DNA of 49,247 nt from Candidatus Pacearchaeota archaeon (GTDB taxonomy: Archaea; Nanobdellota; Nanobdellia; Pacearchaeales; GW2011-AR1). Shown one piece after another: positions 17,435-27,894 of this stretch (positions within the stretch are counted from its first letter, which is position 1; each line of letters starts with the position of its first letter). The stretch covers positions 1 to 49,247 of the forward strand of contig JACQLK010000022.1 in the NCBI GenBank assembly GCA_016204145.1. Direction: 5' to 3'. The notes under the pieces are model-generated. The model was not told the origin of the DNA, made no database searches, and was given only the letters and a program-made list of their open reading frames with translations. Made by a program: the position numbers and the translations under genes.

Positions 17435-19336
17435 ATGATGAAAAAAAGGGGGAGAAGAGTTTATTTTTCCGGAGAAAGTCCGCTTAAAAAAAACCGCGGA
17501 CAACTCACTATTTTTATAATAATTGCGATTGCAATCGTTTCAGCAGCAGTGTTATTTTTTGCATTAAGGGAAAACATTTTCAACGCAATAATCGTTCCGA
17601 AAGACCTGCAGCCGGTTTACAACACATTTTTAAGTTGCATACAAGACAGCGCTTCCGTCGGAATAAACGTTCTCGGTTCGCAAGGCGGCTACATTCAGTT
17701 GCCGGAATTTTCTCCTGGAAGCTCTCACACTCCTTTTTCATCGCAATTGAATTTTTTGGGAAATCCGATTCCTTATTGGCATTATGTTTCCGGAAACAAT
17801 ATTGAAAGGACGCAAATTCCTTCCAAAACAATAATGCAGAATCAGCTCGGGGAATTTCTTGACAGCAGAATCAGGGGATGCCGATTTGACGAATATTATG
17901 ACGAGGGCTTTCAAATTTTCGTAGGGGAGCCGAAGACAAGCGTGACAATAATGGACGACAGCGTAGAATTTTCTGTTGACGCGGAAATGTCAATAAGCAG
18001 AGAAGATGAAACTGCGCTCGTAAAAAATCACAAGGTGACGATTGATTCGGAAATCGGAAACCTGTACGACTCCGCGGTTAAAATTTACGAGTACGAGCAG
18101 GACAATTTATTCCTTGAAAATTACGGAGTTGACGTTTTGCGGCTGTACGCTCCGGTCGACGGAGTTGAATTGAAATGCTCTCCTTTGGTTTGGAACGCAA
18201 ACGACGTTTTTGAAAAACTGAAAGAAGCGATAGAGTCAAACACTCTTGCAATAAAAACAAAAAGCGGATTGCTCTCTGCAAATGCGGGCGACAAATATTT
18301 CTTCCCGGGAATTTCCGTTCCGCACGACGTGAGATTTTTGAATTCAAGAAATTGGTCGAGCGCGTTCGAAGTGAGTCCTTCAGAGGGAGCAATTCTTTTG
18401 TCGACTCCGGTCGGAACCCAGCCCGGTTTAGGAGCATTGGGATTTTGCTATGTTCCGTATCATTTTGTTTACAGCATGAAATATCCGGTTCTCGTGCAGA
18501 TTTCAGGGAAAAAAGAAACATTCCAGTTTCCCGTTGCAGTAGTCATTCAAGGAAATGTTCCAAGAAAGGCGATGGAAAATTCCACCGCGATTCAGGTGGA
18601 TATTCCGGAATTGTGCAGCCAGAAAAACACTTTGGCAGAGGTTTCTGTTTTTGACGAGAATTTGAATCCGATAAACGCAAATGTTTCCTACTCGTGCGCC
18701 GGAACCGAATGCAGGATAGGAGAAACGTCGTCGGGAAAAGTTTCCGCAATGTTCCCGCAATGCGTCAACGGATTTGTTATTGCAACAGCGGATGGATTTG
18801 AAGAGACGAAACAGCTTTATTCCGTCGTTGAAAACGCAAACGTTAATATTTTCATGAATCAAATTTACGATAAGAACGTAAATTTGAAAATCGACGGAAA
18901 GGATTACGAAGGGCAGGCGACGATAACCTTTGCCTCTGAAGAGGGAAATTCAAGAACCGTCGTTTATCCGGAGCGAAAAACAGTCAAACTCTCGGAAGGG
19001 CAATACGAAGTTCAGGTTTATGTTTACAGGAATTCTTCGCTGACAATAGGCGCGAAAACCGTCGAGGAATGCGTCGACGTTCCTCAAACGGGAGTCGGCG
19101 GATTTTTCGGATTCAACAGGGAGAAATGCTTCAAGATTGACTTTCCGGCGGAGGTTGTTTCAAACGCGCTTGCCGGAGGAGGGAGTCAGAATTATTACGT
19201 TTTGGAATCAGAGCTTAAAAATTCAAACATCATTGAAATAAACGTAGACGGATTGCCTTTGCCGACGTCGATAGATCAGTTGCAACAAAATTATATTTTG
19301 CTTGAGGACAAGGGGTTGAAAATAAATTTCAGATAA
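17435..19336 (+). CDS. Large prepilin-like exported protein (class III-like signal, GQLTIFIIIAIAIVSAAVLFFAL)
   Basis: ORF 17378..19336; ATG at 17435 is likelier. N-terminal KKNRGQLTIFIIIAI helix parallels the 254..985 product, including 'C(I)...GGY...P.FS' after the TM. Confidence 0.78.
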   Translation: MMKKRGRRVYFSGESPLKKNRGQLTIFIIIAIAIVSAAVLFFALRENIFNAIIVPKDLQPVYNTFLSCIQDSASVGINVLGSQGGYIQLPEFSPGSSHTPFSSQLNFLGNPIPYWHYVSGNNIERTQIPSKTIMQNQLGEFLDSRIRGCRFDEYYDEGFQIFVGEPKTSVTIMDDSVEFSVDAEMSISREDETALVKNHKVTIDSEIGNLYDSAVKIYEYEQDNLFLENYGVDVLRLYAPVDGVELKCSPLVWNANDVFEKLKEAIESNTLAIKTKSGLLSANAGDKYFFPGISVPHDVRFLNSRNWSSAFEVSPSEGAILLSTPVGTQPGLGALGFCYVPYHFVYSMKYPVLVQISGKKETFQFPVAVVIQGNVPRKAMENSTAIQVDIPELCSQKNTLAEVSVFDENLNPINANVSYSCAGTECRIGETSSGKVSAMFPQCVNGFVIATADGFEETKQLYSVVENANVNIFMNQIYDKNVNLKIDGKDYEGQATITFASEEGNSRTVVYPERKTVKLSEGQYEVQVYVYRNSSLTIGAKTVEECVDVPQTGVGGFFGFNREKCFKIDFPAEVVSNALAGGGSQNYYVLESELKNSNIIEINVDGLPLPTSIDQLQQNYILLEDKGLKINFR

Positions 19337-19345
19337 AATGATAAG

Positions 19346-22300
19346 ATGAAAATTTTTAATTTTGCATGGATTTTTTTATTTGTAATAATCTTCGCGGGAT
19401 TTGCAAGCGCGGATTATTTTCTTTCAAGTCCTCAAATCACAATGCCCGGAAGCGCGTTCAATTACGGCGGAAATCTTCCTCTCGGTCCGGCGTTCAATTC
19501 AAATTCATGCGGCGCGGGGCAGGATTTCATAATTCAAGTCGCGCCGTTCGGATGTTCTCCAAGCGTTGTGAGAAGCGATTTGCTTGAAGAGCAGAATGTT
19601 CCCGTTTTCTGCCAATTGATGGCGACAAAGTTAAATCCCTTGATTAACGTGCAGTCGATTGATTCAATTTCTTTCACAGGAAATTATCCCAATGAAGTTG
19701 CAGGAATAGGATTTAATCCGGCAAGAGCGGCATTGAGTTCAGCAGGACAGACATTTTTGAATTCTCCCGTGACAAACAACATCGGCTATGCCGTGATTGT
19801 CTTGAAACAGCAGCAAAACGAATCGTCAATGCCCGAATTTGTTTCAGGAAACCTCACGGCAAACATAAGATACAACATACAAAACGCGTTCGGCGTCGGA
19901 GCGGCGAATTATTTTGTTCCGGAATTGACAGAGGAAGAATGGGCGCAGAGATACGCGCAATACGGTTTCATGAACGGAAGGGGTTTTGTGAAAGCGGACA
20001 ACGTAAACGCGGACAGCGCGACAATTTCGCTTTATCTCGACAAAACAAATCGTCTTTCAACATTTAATTTGAGAAAAGGGGAAACATCCGGAGACGCTTA
20101 TCTTCCCGGATTTTATTGCGCCGCTTCGCTGAATGTGAGATTGGAAGGGGTTGAAAATCCCAATACAAGAGCGAGAATTGAAATCAACGGGGAAATAATT
20201 CAGGCGGGAGTCGGAGAGAGATTTCTTAATAATGCGTGCGTTGTTTCATCACCGCCGCAAAAAAGAGGAATGAGCGAGAGCGTTGATATCTCTTGCAGAA
20301 CAGACAGCGGAAACGAAAGAATCAATTTGATTATCGCGCCGAGGATAAAATTAAACGTCGATAATACCGAGAAGGCGTTCGGCGTCGGAGATTACATCGG
20401 AGAGGCGGCTGACAAAAAAAGCATTTATCTCGGATACATCGGAACAAAAGGCGACAGCAGAGACAAAAAGGACTTGTTTGTTTATTTTATTTCAATGCCG
20501 CAGAGAAAAGACAAATTGTCAAACGATGAAATTTCCAGAACAAATACAATTGTAAATTTGATAAGATACAATAAAATCACGACGATTGGCGTCATAGATG
20601 TTCCGCTTAACGCTTTCAAGAATTTTGCAGGAGCGTCAAATCTTGTTTATGAATTTTTCAAGGGGAACGAGTTTGTTTATCTTACTTCCTCGGAAAACGA
20701 GTTTTCCTTTGGCGGAAAAAAAATAAAACTCGTTGATTTCGTCGACGGGCAGGATATTAATTTCCCGGACGCGCAAACATCCGAGAACTACAAAAAAGCG
20801 ATGAGCGATTACAGGGAAATAATAAACAAATATCCCGGCGAGAAAGAGCCGAACAGCCAGGAGGCGTTTGGCAAACTTGCTTTAATCGAGGCGATAAAAC
20901 TTGCAAGTTCTGTTGAGCAGAAGAAAACATTGAGAGAATTGTGCGACGAATTCAGCCAAAAATATCCCGACGCAAAAGCAGAAGCTGTTAATCATTGCGA
21001 CTCTGTGAGAATTTCAAGTTCGGAATCCGCGACGCGCAAATTGCTCATCAACGGAAACGTAAAAGAAATTTCTTTTGACGGAATTTATCAGCCGTCTTTG
21101 GAAGAGTACAGCGCGGAGGTAAAAGTCACTTATCCCGACGGAAGAACCTCGGATATTTTCACGCTGACAAAAGACCAGACAATTATCCTAAATGAAACCA
21201 AAAACGAGTACGTTCAGCTTGTTTCATTGAGCGACAATTACGCGACAATTCAAATAAATCTTGTTCCGACGACAATAAGCGAGGCGTATACCGCTCCTTT
21301 TATCGCAAGCGTTAAAAACATCAACAAGGGAATTCAGGAAACGTTCGGAAGCGGCTACACGTTTACTCTTACGCAGATTAACCTGAAAAAGGTCGCGAAG
21401 GTTTCAATAATTCCCAACATAAAAAATTCCGGGACAACCGGGAATTTCAGCTTTACGGTAGGGATTGAAAAAAGAGCGATACAACTTACCCCTGATCAAA
21501 TTAGAGAGAGAATCCAATCGCTTAACGAATCAATTTCAGAATGGCAGGGAACTTCGGAGAAAGTCGGACAGGTTGTCAAAGGGTTTAATGCCGCATGCCT
21601 TGCCGTCGGAACCGCAATCACAGTGAAAAATCTTTTCCAAGGATTTGACGGAAAGGCGATTGCAAGACAAGAGGTAATGAGAAGCCCCGGGGGATGGATT
21701 GATTCCTGCACGCAAAAAGTAAATGAAAAACAATTCAGCACCGTTGATTCTTGTTTGCTGAAATATTCAGACGATATCGAAAAGGACGTGGGAATTGTCG
21801 AGGGAATAATAAAAAATCAAAAGCCGATAACAAATGAAAATGCGAATATTCGTTTAGCGGAAATAAGAAATTCGCTCGGAGATAAAATAGAAAATCCCAA
21901 TAAAAAAGGAGAATTCATCGAGCTTTCGGAGAATTCCGACGCGGGAGAGGCGTTTACAAACGAGGGAATAAAAAACGGAAGAATCACTTTGAGTCAGGCA
22001 AGGGATTTGGAGCGCCTTAATTCGGAGTTGAATTCCGCAGCGAGCCAGCAGGATAAAGAACTTGCGCAAAGAAAAATTTATTCAATTCTTTCGCAGATAA
22101 AAGCGAATTCAGAACAGCTTTCGTTGTACAATTCAATTCAGAGCGAATTAAATAAAGCAAACATCGGGGAGATAGGCGTTGTCGCTTACGGCGGAAAAAA
22201 CGCGATTGAAGGAAGTTATACCGGCGGGATAATAAAAGGAGACAAAATAATCGGCGCGGGAATTTCCGACGGCAAAGATTATCCCGCGCAAGTTGTTGTT

Positions 22301-25300
22301 TACAACAACAAAAAATATCTTTTGACATTGCAGGGCGCGGGTTCTTCTTATGCCATAAACAAGGTTTATCAATACGACGGAGCCGATTCAAATAGAATTT
22401 ATATCAAGCCGGTTGAGCCGGGGGAAGAAAATACAATAAGGGGCGCGTTTTCAAAATTCACAAGATACGATTTAGGATCTTATCAAAATAATTTCATAAA
22501 TCCAAGAGTAAGATATTTTGAAACAGAGCCGTACAAAGGACTGCCCGCAATTGTTCCTTTTGATACGAAAGCCGGATGGTATGTCGCGACAAAGCAAATC
22601 GTCGGCGGGCTTGCGGGAAGCGTTTCAGGGCAGGGAGGAATACGGGCTTATGATGATTCCGGACGACTGACAAGTTTTTATTTGTGCAACGTCGGACAAA
22701 ACGGAAGGGAAGAGTTCAATTCAAATCTCGGCGACGACGTTTGCAGAAGTTTTAATCCGGGTGTTTCGCAACTTCAGGGAACTTTCCAGGGTTTGAGCGA
22801 GAGCGACACAAATCGGATAATGTCCCGTGCTGTGCAGGCGGTGCAGGAAGCATCGACGCAATACAAACCGAGTTTGAGCGCGAGCGGGACGGTAAAAGTG
22901 CTGAATGAATTCATTCCCGTCGGGGAGCCGTCGATAAACACGCCGGACATTCAATGCCAGGATTTTATGTCTCCGAAAGAATGCAATATTTTATTCAATG
23001 TTTGCGATCCTGTTGTTTGTCCCGCGAGCAGATGCAATCTCGGCGGAGCATATAATGTTCCGGATGTAATTCAGTCGGGAATAATCGGAAGCGTTGCATT
23101 ATGTTTGCCAAATGCGAGAGAAAACATCGCGGTCCCAATTTGTCTTTCAGGAGTGAAGGCGGGAATAGACAGTTTTGTTTCCGTGGAGAAAAATTATCGG
23201 GATTGTTTGCAGACAAATCTCGACACGGGGAAGACGGTGGGAATTTGCGACCAGATACACAGCGTTTATCTCTGCGATTTCTTTTGGAGTCAGGCGCAGC
23301 CGATGGCGAAAGTAATTGTTCCAAAAATATTTGAAAAAATTCTCGGGCAAACGGGAAGGGGCGGCGGAGAATATTTGGGAGTTGCAAGCGCATGGGAAAA
23401 TGCGGGAAGGTCGATTGATTACATGACGCAATATTACGGCGCGGCGTCGTTCGAGGCGTTCAGGACGGGAATAATAAAAGAAGTCGGAAACGCTGTTTGC
23501 AGAAATTTTGTATCTGCGGCTTATCCTTCGAACATGAAATTTTTTGATTCATTGATAGAACCACAGTCGCCGCCGCAATATACCGCGTGGTTTTCAGAGC
23601 AGGCATACGCGACGTCGACAAATCCTCCGACTTCAAGATATAAAGTATTTTATCATATTTACGCGGGAGAAAACACAGGACAGGCGGGAAAAAATGCCGG
23701 AGCGTTTTACAGCGTTTATTTGAAATCGCCGAGCGGAAGTTCGTTTTACCAGTATTCTCCGACGCTGAATGTCGCCTCGGGATTTATTTCTCCGGCGGAC
23801 TATGCGTCAGAGACAAAGGATTTCACAGCTCCTTCGGGATACAAGGAACTTTGCATAAACGTGAACGGACAGGAGAATTGCGGATTCAATCAGGTCTCAA
23901 CCGACTTTGGACTGAAATATCTTCAGGACTCGTATGCGCAGAGCCAAATAAATCAGACGAGCATTCAATCGGAAAAGGATTGCGTTTCGGGAACTCCGTT
24001 TAATTTGTATTCCCTTGCAAATCCAAACATTCAGGAAGGAGCGACTCAATTTGTAGACCCTGCAATTTACAATCAGCAAATCGTCCGCGTTTGCTCTACC
24101 GAGAATCCCGGGAAAGGAACCGATCCGCATTCGGGAACAGAGAACAGCAGATGGATTCCCGTCGGAAATTGCGAGCCAACGGGAAAGTTGAAATGTTATC
24201 TCGATACAAAGAGCATCGGCAGCGCGATACAAGGCGCGGGCTTGAGGAACGAAACGCTTCAAGAACTTTCGAGATATTATTCAACGCAATTGCAAAATCA
24301 GACGCAGTTTGATTTCAATTCCGAATTGGAAAAAATAATCAAACTTGACAACAGCGGAAAAATAAGCCACATCACTCCGAGTTTGATTTCAAAAGCTATT
24401 CTCAACTTTCAGAAAGCAAAGTTCCTTTTGCTCAGGGGAAACGCCTACGGAGAAATTGCAAAGGGATTGTTTGAGAAATTGAAATTGACCACAACGCCGA
24501 GCGGAACGACGGCAGCAGAAGGAGTTATTTGCACGCCTGCTCCAGGAATAACTACAACAACTCCTTCAACGTCGGGAACGGGAATATTTAACATTCAAAA
24601 CATTGCATACGAATATCCGGTTTTAACTTTAAATAATCCCGGGTTTTTCGGAGGAAAAGATTATTATTTCAAATATTCAAATCAAAACAAAAATTGGGAT
24701 TGGTATTGGTCAAATGACAACTCGCAATGGACTGTCGTTGACAGTGATAATCTGCCCGAAAGAGGAAGCACATTAAGAGGGTTGGATGTAGACCTTATTG
24801 TAAATTTAAGGGGAGTTTCTTATGATGATGGAGTTGTAAATATAATTTCCACTGCGAAGAGTTTGCAAAACGATTTGTCAACGGAAAATGTCAAATTTTC
24901 AAACAGTGACAATTTATTCACGGTTTCCCAGAAAGAAAGCGGATTGCCAAGCAGCATTTATCTGAAATATGAAAATAGCAAATGGTTTTGGACATACAGT
25001 TCAACACAAAACGACTTGATTGATTTGTCCGACTTCACAAATTCCAAACTTAGCGTTGTGACAAATTACAACAAGCAAATATTTGCAAGCATTGCTGGAA
25101 AAAGTTATGAGGAAGGAGTCAAGATGATTTTCAGCATTGATGTCAAGGAGAAAATTATTTCAACAACCAGTGAAAGTTTGCCGAGCAATTCTGAACTGTC
25201 GAAAATTCCGGACAGCGGAGTTATTTGCACGCCTGTTCCAGGAACAACTACAACAACTCCTTCAACTTCGGGAACGGGAACATTCAATATTCAAAATATT

Positions 25301-26731
25301 GCATATGAATATCCGATTTTAACTTTAAACAATCCCGGATTTTTTGGAGGACTGACGCAAAAAACATATTACTTCAAATATTCAAATCAGAACAACAACT
25401 GGGCGTGGTATTGGTCAAATGACAATTCGCAATGGACTTCTGTTGACAGCAGTAATTTACCGACGAGAGCCAGCAATTTAAGAGGATTGGATACGGATCT
25501 TATCACAAACTTAAGGGGGGTTTCTTACGAGGACGGAGTTGCACAAATAATTTCAACGGCAAACAGTTTGCAAAATGATTTGTCAACAGAAAATGTCAAA
25601 TTTTCATATAGTGATAATTTATTTACAATTAATCAAAAAGAAGGCGGACTACCAAACAGCATTTATCTGAAATATGAAAACAGCAAATGGTTCTGGACAT
25701 ACAGTTCAACGCAAAACGACTGGATTGATTTGTCAGATTTCGCGAATTCAAAATTGAGCGTCGTGACAAATTATAACAAACAAATATTTGCAAGCATTGC
25801 CGGAAAGAATTTTAGAGACGGAGTAAAAATTATTTTCAGCATTGACGTAAAACAAAAAATAGTTGGAGCTAGCGGCGCTTCTGGAAGTCAGAAGTTAAGC
25901 AACTTGAATCTCGGAACTTGCACAACACGACAAGAATGCCAGAAAGCAATCGGCAACGGAATAATAAAAATCGCAAGAGATGTAAAAAACGCGGCGAACA
26001 TTCCCGATATTGATTCAACAATAAAAGCAGAAGGAGTCGCGGAAAATTTTGAATGTCTTGTACTGCAAATAGCAATGCAGGAAAGTTCGCTGCAGCATTG
26101 CCAAAATATTCAGCAAAATTTGGACCCTGTTTACTGCGACGGAGCCAAGGACAAAGTAAAAACGTTGAGCACTGCAAATGAAAATAGTTTTGGGGTTATG
26201 CAAATTAACACAAATGTTCATGCGGTTCCCGCGCAATATTTTGAAGAAGGGGTTTATTATGCTTCTTATAATATTTTTATTAAAAGCTATCTTGCCTATG
26301 GGCAGGAAGGAATGGCATTTAGACCGACTGGGACGACTTATTCAGGATGGAAAGCCGCGATAAGAAGTTACAATGGATGGGGTTACGGCGGAGATAATAA
26401 TTATGTTGAAAAAATAACAACAGATAGAAAACTTGAAATTCAGCAAATGTTTTCAGACGTTTGCGGCGGCTCAAATGTTGCGCCGATAAAAACTTTCCCG
26501 CAAGTTCCCGCGCCTTGGAGCGTTCAATCCGCGCTTGATTCCATTCAAACAAAGACGGGAAAATATTCAAATAATAAAGAATTCATAGACCAATTGTATC
26601 AGGACGGGATTTTGACGCAACCGGAATATATTGAAATCAGCGGCGACGGGTTTTTTAATCTGGAGGAGGACATGAATTACGTGAAAAATATTTTGCAGAA
26701 TAAGTTGGTTGAGCAGAGGAAAGGAACTTAA
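19346..26731 (+). CDS. Giant (2461 aa) exported protein with tandem internal repeats and C-terminal lytic-transglycosylase/SLT-like domain
   Basis: Signal peptide; long beta-rich and Cys-rich regions; about 232-aa tandem duplication; C-terminal 'LVLQIAMQESSLQHC...SFGVMQINTNVHAV...AIRSYNGWGYGGDNNYVEKI'. Confidence 0.85.
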   Translation: MKIFNFAWIFLFVIIFAGFASADYFLSSPQITMPGSAFNYGGNLPLGPAFNSNSCGAGQDFIIQVAPFGCSPSVVRSDLLEEQNVPVFCQLMATKLNPLINVQSIDSISFTGNYPNEVAGIGFNPARAALSSAGQTFLNSPVTNNIGYAVIVLKQQQNESSMPEFVSGNLTANIRYNIQNAFGVGAANYFVPELTEEEWAQRYAQYGFMNGRGFVKADNVNADSATISLYLDKTNRLSTFNLRKGETSGDAYLPGFYCAASLNVRLEGVENPNTRARIEINGEIIQAGVGERFLNNACVVSSPPQKRGMSESVDISCRTDSGNERINLIIAPRIKLNVDNTEKAFGVGDYIGEAADKKSIYLGYIGTKGDSRDKKDLFVYFISMPQRKDKLSNDEISRTNTIVNLIRYNKITTIGVIDVPLNAFKNFAGASNLVYEFFKGNEFVYLTSSENEFSFGGKKIKLVDFVDGQDINFPDAQTSENYKKAMSDYREIINKYPGEKEPNSQEAFGKLALIEAIKLASSVEQKKTLRELCDEFSQKYPDAKAEAVNHCDSVRISSSESATRKLLINGNVKEISFDGIYQPSLEEYSAEVKVTYPDGRTSDIFTLTKDQTIILNETKNEYVQLVSLSDNYATIQINLVPTTISEAYTAPFIASVKNINKGIQETFGSGYTFTLTQINLKKVAKVSIIPNIKNSGTTGNFSFTVGIEKRAIQLTPDQIRERIQSLNESISEWQGTSEKVGQVVKGFNAACLAVGTAITVKNLFQGFDGKAIARQEVMRSPGGWIDSCTQKVNEKQFSTVDSCLLKYSDDIEKDVGIVEGIIKNQKPITNENANIRLAEIRNSLGDKIENPNKKGEFIELSENSDAGEAFTNEGIKNGRITLSQARDLERLNSELNSAASQQDKELAQRKIYSILSQIKANSEQLSLYNSIQSELNKANIGEIGVVAYGGKNAIEGSYTGGIIKGDKIIGAGISDGKDYPAQVVVYNNKKYLLTLQGAGSSYAINKVYQYDGADSNRIYIKPVEPGEENTIRGAFSKFTRYDLGSYQNNFINPRVRYFETEPYKGLPAIVPFDTKAGWYVATKQIVGGLAGSVSGQGGIRAYDDSGRLTSFYLCNVGQNGREEFNSNLGDDVCRSFNPGVSQLQGTFQGLSESDTNRIMSRAVQAVQEASTQYKPSLSASGTVKVLNEFIPVGEPSINTPDIQCQDFMSPKECNILFNVCDPVVCPASRCNLGGAYNVPDVIQSGIIGSVALCLPNARENIAVPICLSGVKAGIDSFVSVEKNYRDCLQTNLDTGKTVGICDQIHSVYLCDFFWSQAQPMAKVIVPKIFEKILGQTGRGGGEYLGVASAWENAGRSIDYMTQYYGAASFEAFRTGIIKEVGNAVCRNFVSAAYPSNMKFFDSLIEPQSPPQYTAWFSEQAYATSTNPPTSRYKVFYHIYAGENTGQAGKNAGAFYSVYLKSPSGSSFYQYSPTLNVASGFISPADYASETKDFTAPSGYKELCINVNGQENCGFNQVSTDFGLKYLQDSYAQSQINQTSIQSEKDCVSGTPFNLYSLANPNIQEGATQFVDPAIYNQQIVRVCSTENPGKGTDPHSGTENSRWIPVGNCEPTGKLKCYLDTKSIGSAIQGAGLRNETLQELSRYYSTQLQNQTQFDFNSELEKIIKLDNSGKISHITPSLISKAILNFQKAKFLLLRGNAYGEIAKGLFEKLKLTTTPSGTTAAEGVICTPAPGITTTTPSTSGTGIFNIQNIAYEYPVLTLNNPGFFGGKDYYFKYSNQNKNWDWYWSNDNSQWTVVDSDNLPERGSTLRGLDVDLIVNLRGVSYDDGVVNIISTAKSLQNDLSTENVKFSNSDNLFTVSQKESGLPSSIYLKYENSKWFWTYSSTQNDLIDLSDFTNSKLSVVTNYNKQIFASIAGKSYEEGVKMIFSIDVKEKIISTTSESLPSNSELSKIPDSGVICTPVPGTTTTTPSTSGTGTFNIQNIAYEYPILTLNNPGFFGGLTQKTYYFKYSNQNNNWAWYWSNDNSQWTSVDSSNLPTRASNLRGLDTDLITNLRGVSYEDGVAQIISTANSLQNDLSTENVKFSYSDNLFTINQKEGGLPNSIYLKYENSKWFWTYSSTQNDWIDLSDFANSKLSVVTNYNKQIFASIAGKNFRDGVKIIFSIDVKQKIVGASGASGSQKLSNLNLGTCTTRQECQKAIGNGIIKIARDVKNAANIPDIDSTIKAEGVAENFECLVLQIAMQESSLQHCQNIQQNLDPVYCDGAKDKVKTLSTANENSFGVMQINTNVHAVPAQYFEEGVYYASYNIFIKSYLAYGQEGMAFRPTGTTYSGWKAAIRSYNGWGYGGDNNYVEKITTDRKLEIQQMFSDVCGGSNVAPIKTFPQVPAPWSVQSALDSIQTKTGKYSNNKEFIDQLYQDGILTQPEYIEISGDGFFNLEEDMNYVKNILQNKLVEQRKGT
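24521..25870 (+). repeat. Tandem in-frame duplication (about 696-nt period) inside the giant SLT protein gene
   Basis: 'ggagttatttgcacgcctg' at 24521 and 25217. Both units encode GVICTP.PG.TTTTPSTSGTG.FNIQNIAYEYP.LTLNNPGFFGG...KLSVVTNYNKQIFASIAGK. Confidence 0.93.
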
Positions 26732-26931
26732 GTGCGGATATTTTGGAACTAGAATGCGCGGTTTTTTCATATTGTTGAGTTTTGCCCGCCAACTGATAAA
26801 TAAATTTAACTAATAATTAAATTCAAAATAGATTTATCCCGGTTTTTATCAAAGGGCATTAACGGAACTGAGTTCATAAAAAGTTATTATTTTAAAAATT
26901 GGACAAATTTACGCAGATATTTTAAGAAGAA

Positions 26932-27687
26932 TTATTGGCTTTTGTAACCCAAATATTTTTTTGCTTCTTCTTCGCTTAGGAATTTCAATCTTTTGATTTT
27001 GTTTTGTTTTTTATCTCTGTCAACGAACGAGGCATTGCCTGTTTTATTGTCAATTATTAATTTGGTTCTTGTATCAATAAGAACAACGGGCAGATATTTT
27101 GGAGAGTTGCTTCCTGTTTCTGGCGTTGAAATCGGTTCAACTACTTCCGCTGCCGGAAATACAAAATAAAAATGATTATCTCCTGGAAGCTGCATCCTAT
27201 TGTCCCTGAAAAGCTCGTTCAAATCATAACTTTTGCGAACCTCTTTTCCGAGGCCTAGAACGCTTGTTTTTTCTTTGGATTCCGGTTCCGGAAGGTCTAA
27301 TTTATTTTTTAAAGTGATTTTTGCCTCTTGATTTTTTTCTGCAGCAGGAACAAGAAAGTATAATCCTTCTTTATCGCCTCTTTGTTCGTTGGATTTTACC
27401 GAGGGAACTTGTTTGCACGAGGGATCTATCTCCATTCTGGAATGGTCTCTTCTATAAAATCCGTGTTCTATCTCGCCCTTTTTTGACGGAAATCCCAAGT
27501 GATACAATCCAATGTCTTCAATGCTTATGCTTTCAACAGAATAAGTTTTGCAGTTTTTTTCAACAGCGTCATTGCCGATTTCAACTCCGGGAGTTGCGCC
27601 TCTGAAATAATTTGCGCAGCCCGATGCGCCAAGAGCAAGCACTCCGGCAGCAACCAAAGACACCAAGCCGTTCCTTGTTTTATTCAT
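26932..27687 (-). CDS. Putative lipoprotein of unknown function
   Basis: Signal peptide with lipobox-like 'VLALGASGC'; 251-aa ORF; TATA-like 'tttataaatc' just upstream. Confidence 0.65.
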   Translation of the reverse strand: MNKTRNGLVSLVAAGVLALGASGCANYFRGATPGVEIGNDAVEKNCKTYSVESISIEDIGLYHLGFPSKKGEIEHGFYRRDHSRMEIDPSCKQVPSVKSNEQRGDKEGLYFLVPAAEKNQEAKITLKNKLDLPEPESKEKTSVLGLGKEVRKSYDLNELFRDNRMQLPGDNHFYFVFPAAEVVEPISTPETGSNSPKYLPVVLIDTRTKLIIDNKTGNASFVDRDKKQNKIKRLKFLSEEEAKKYLGYKSQ

Positions 27688-27894
27688 GAAAAATGAGAAG
27701 AAATATTATTTATAAATCTTTATATTTTGTAGTAATTATGAAGTTATGACAAAGCGAGACAACCTACGGTTTTCTTCGCTTAACTTTCCCTTGAAAAACC
27801 AAAATTCATTCTTATCAAGCGATTACGCATACGCATCGCGAGGCGCGGAAAAGAAAACCCCTTCCTTAAAATACTTGCGGTTTTCTTTAACTTA

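Noticed and set aside
26030-26440. SLT-like domain as evidence of bacterial contamination or chimeric assembly
   Set aside because: Domain is in frame with the 2461-aa ORF, and neighbouring genes on both sides are archaeal with the same composition.
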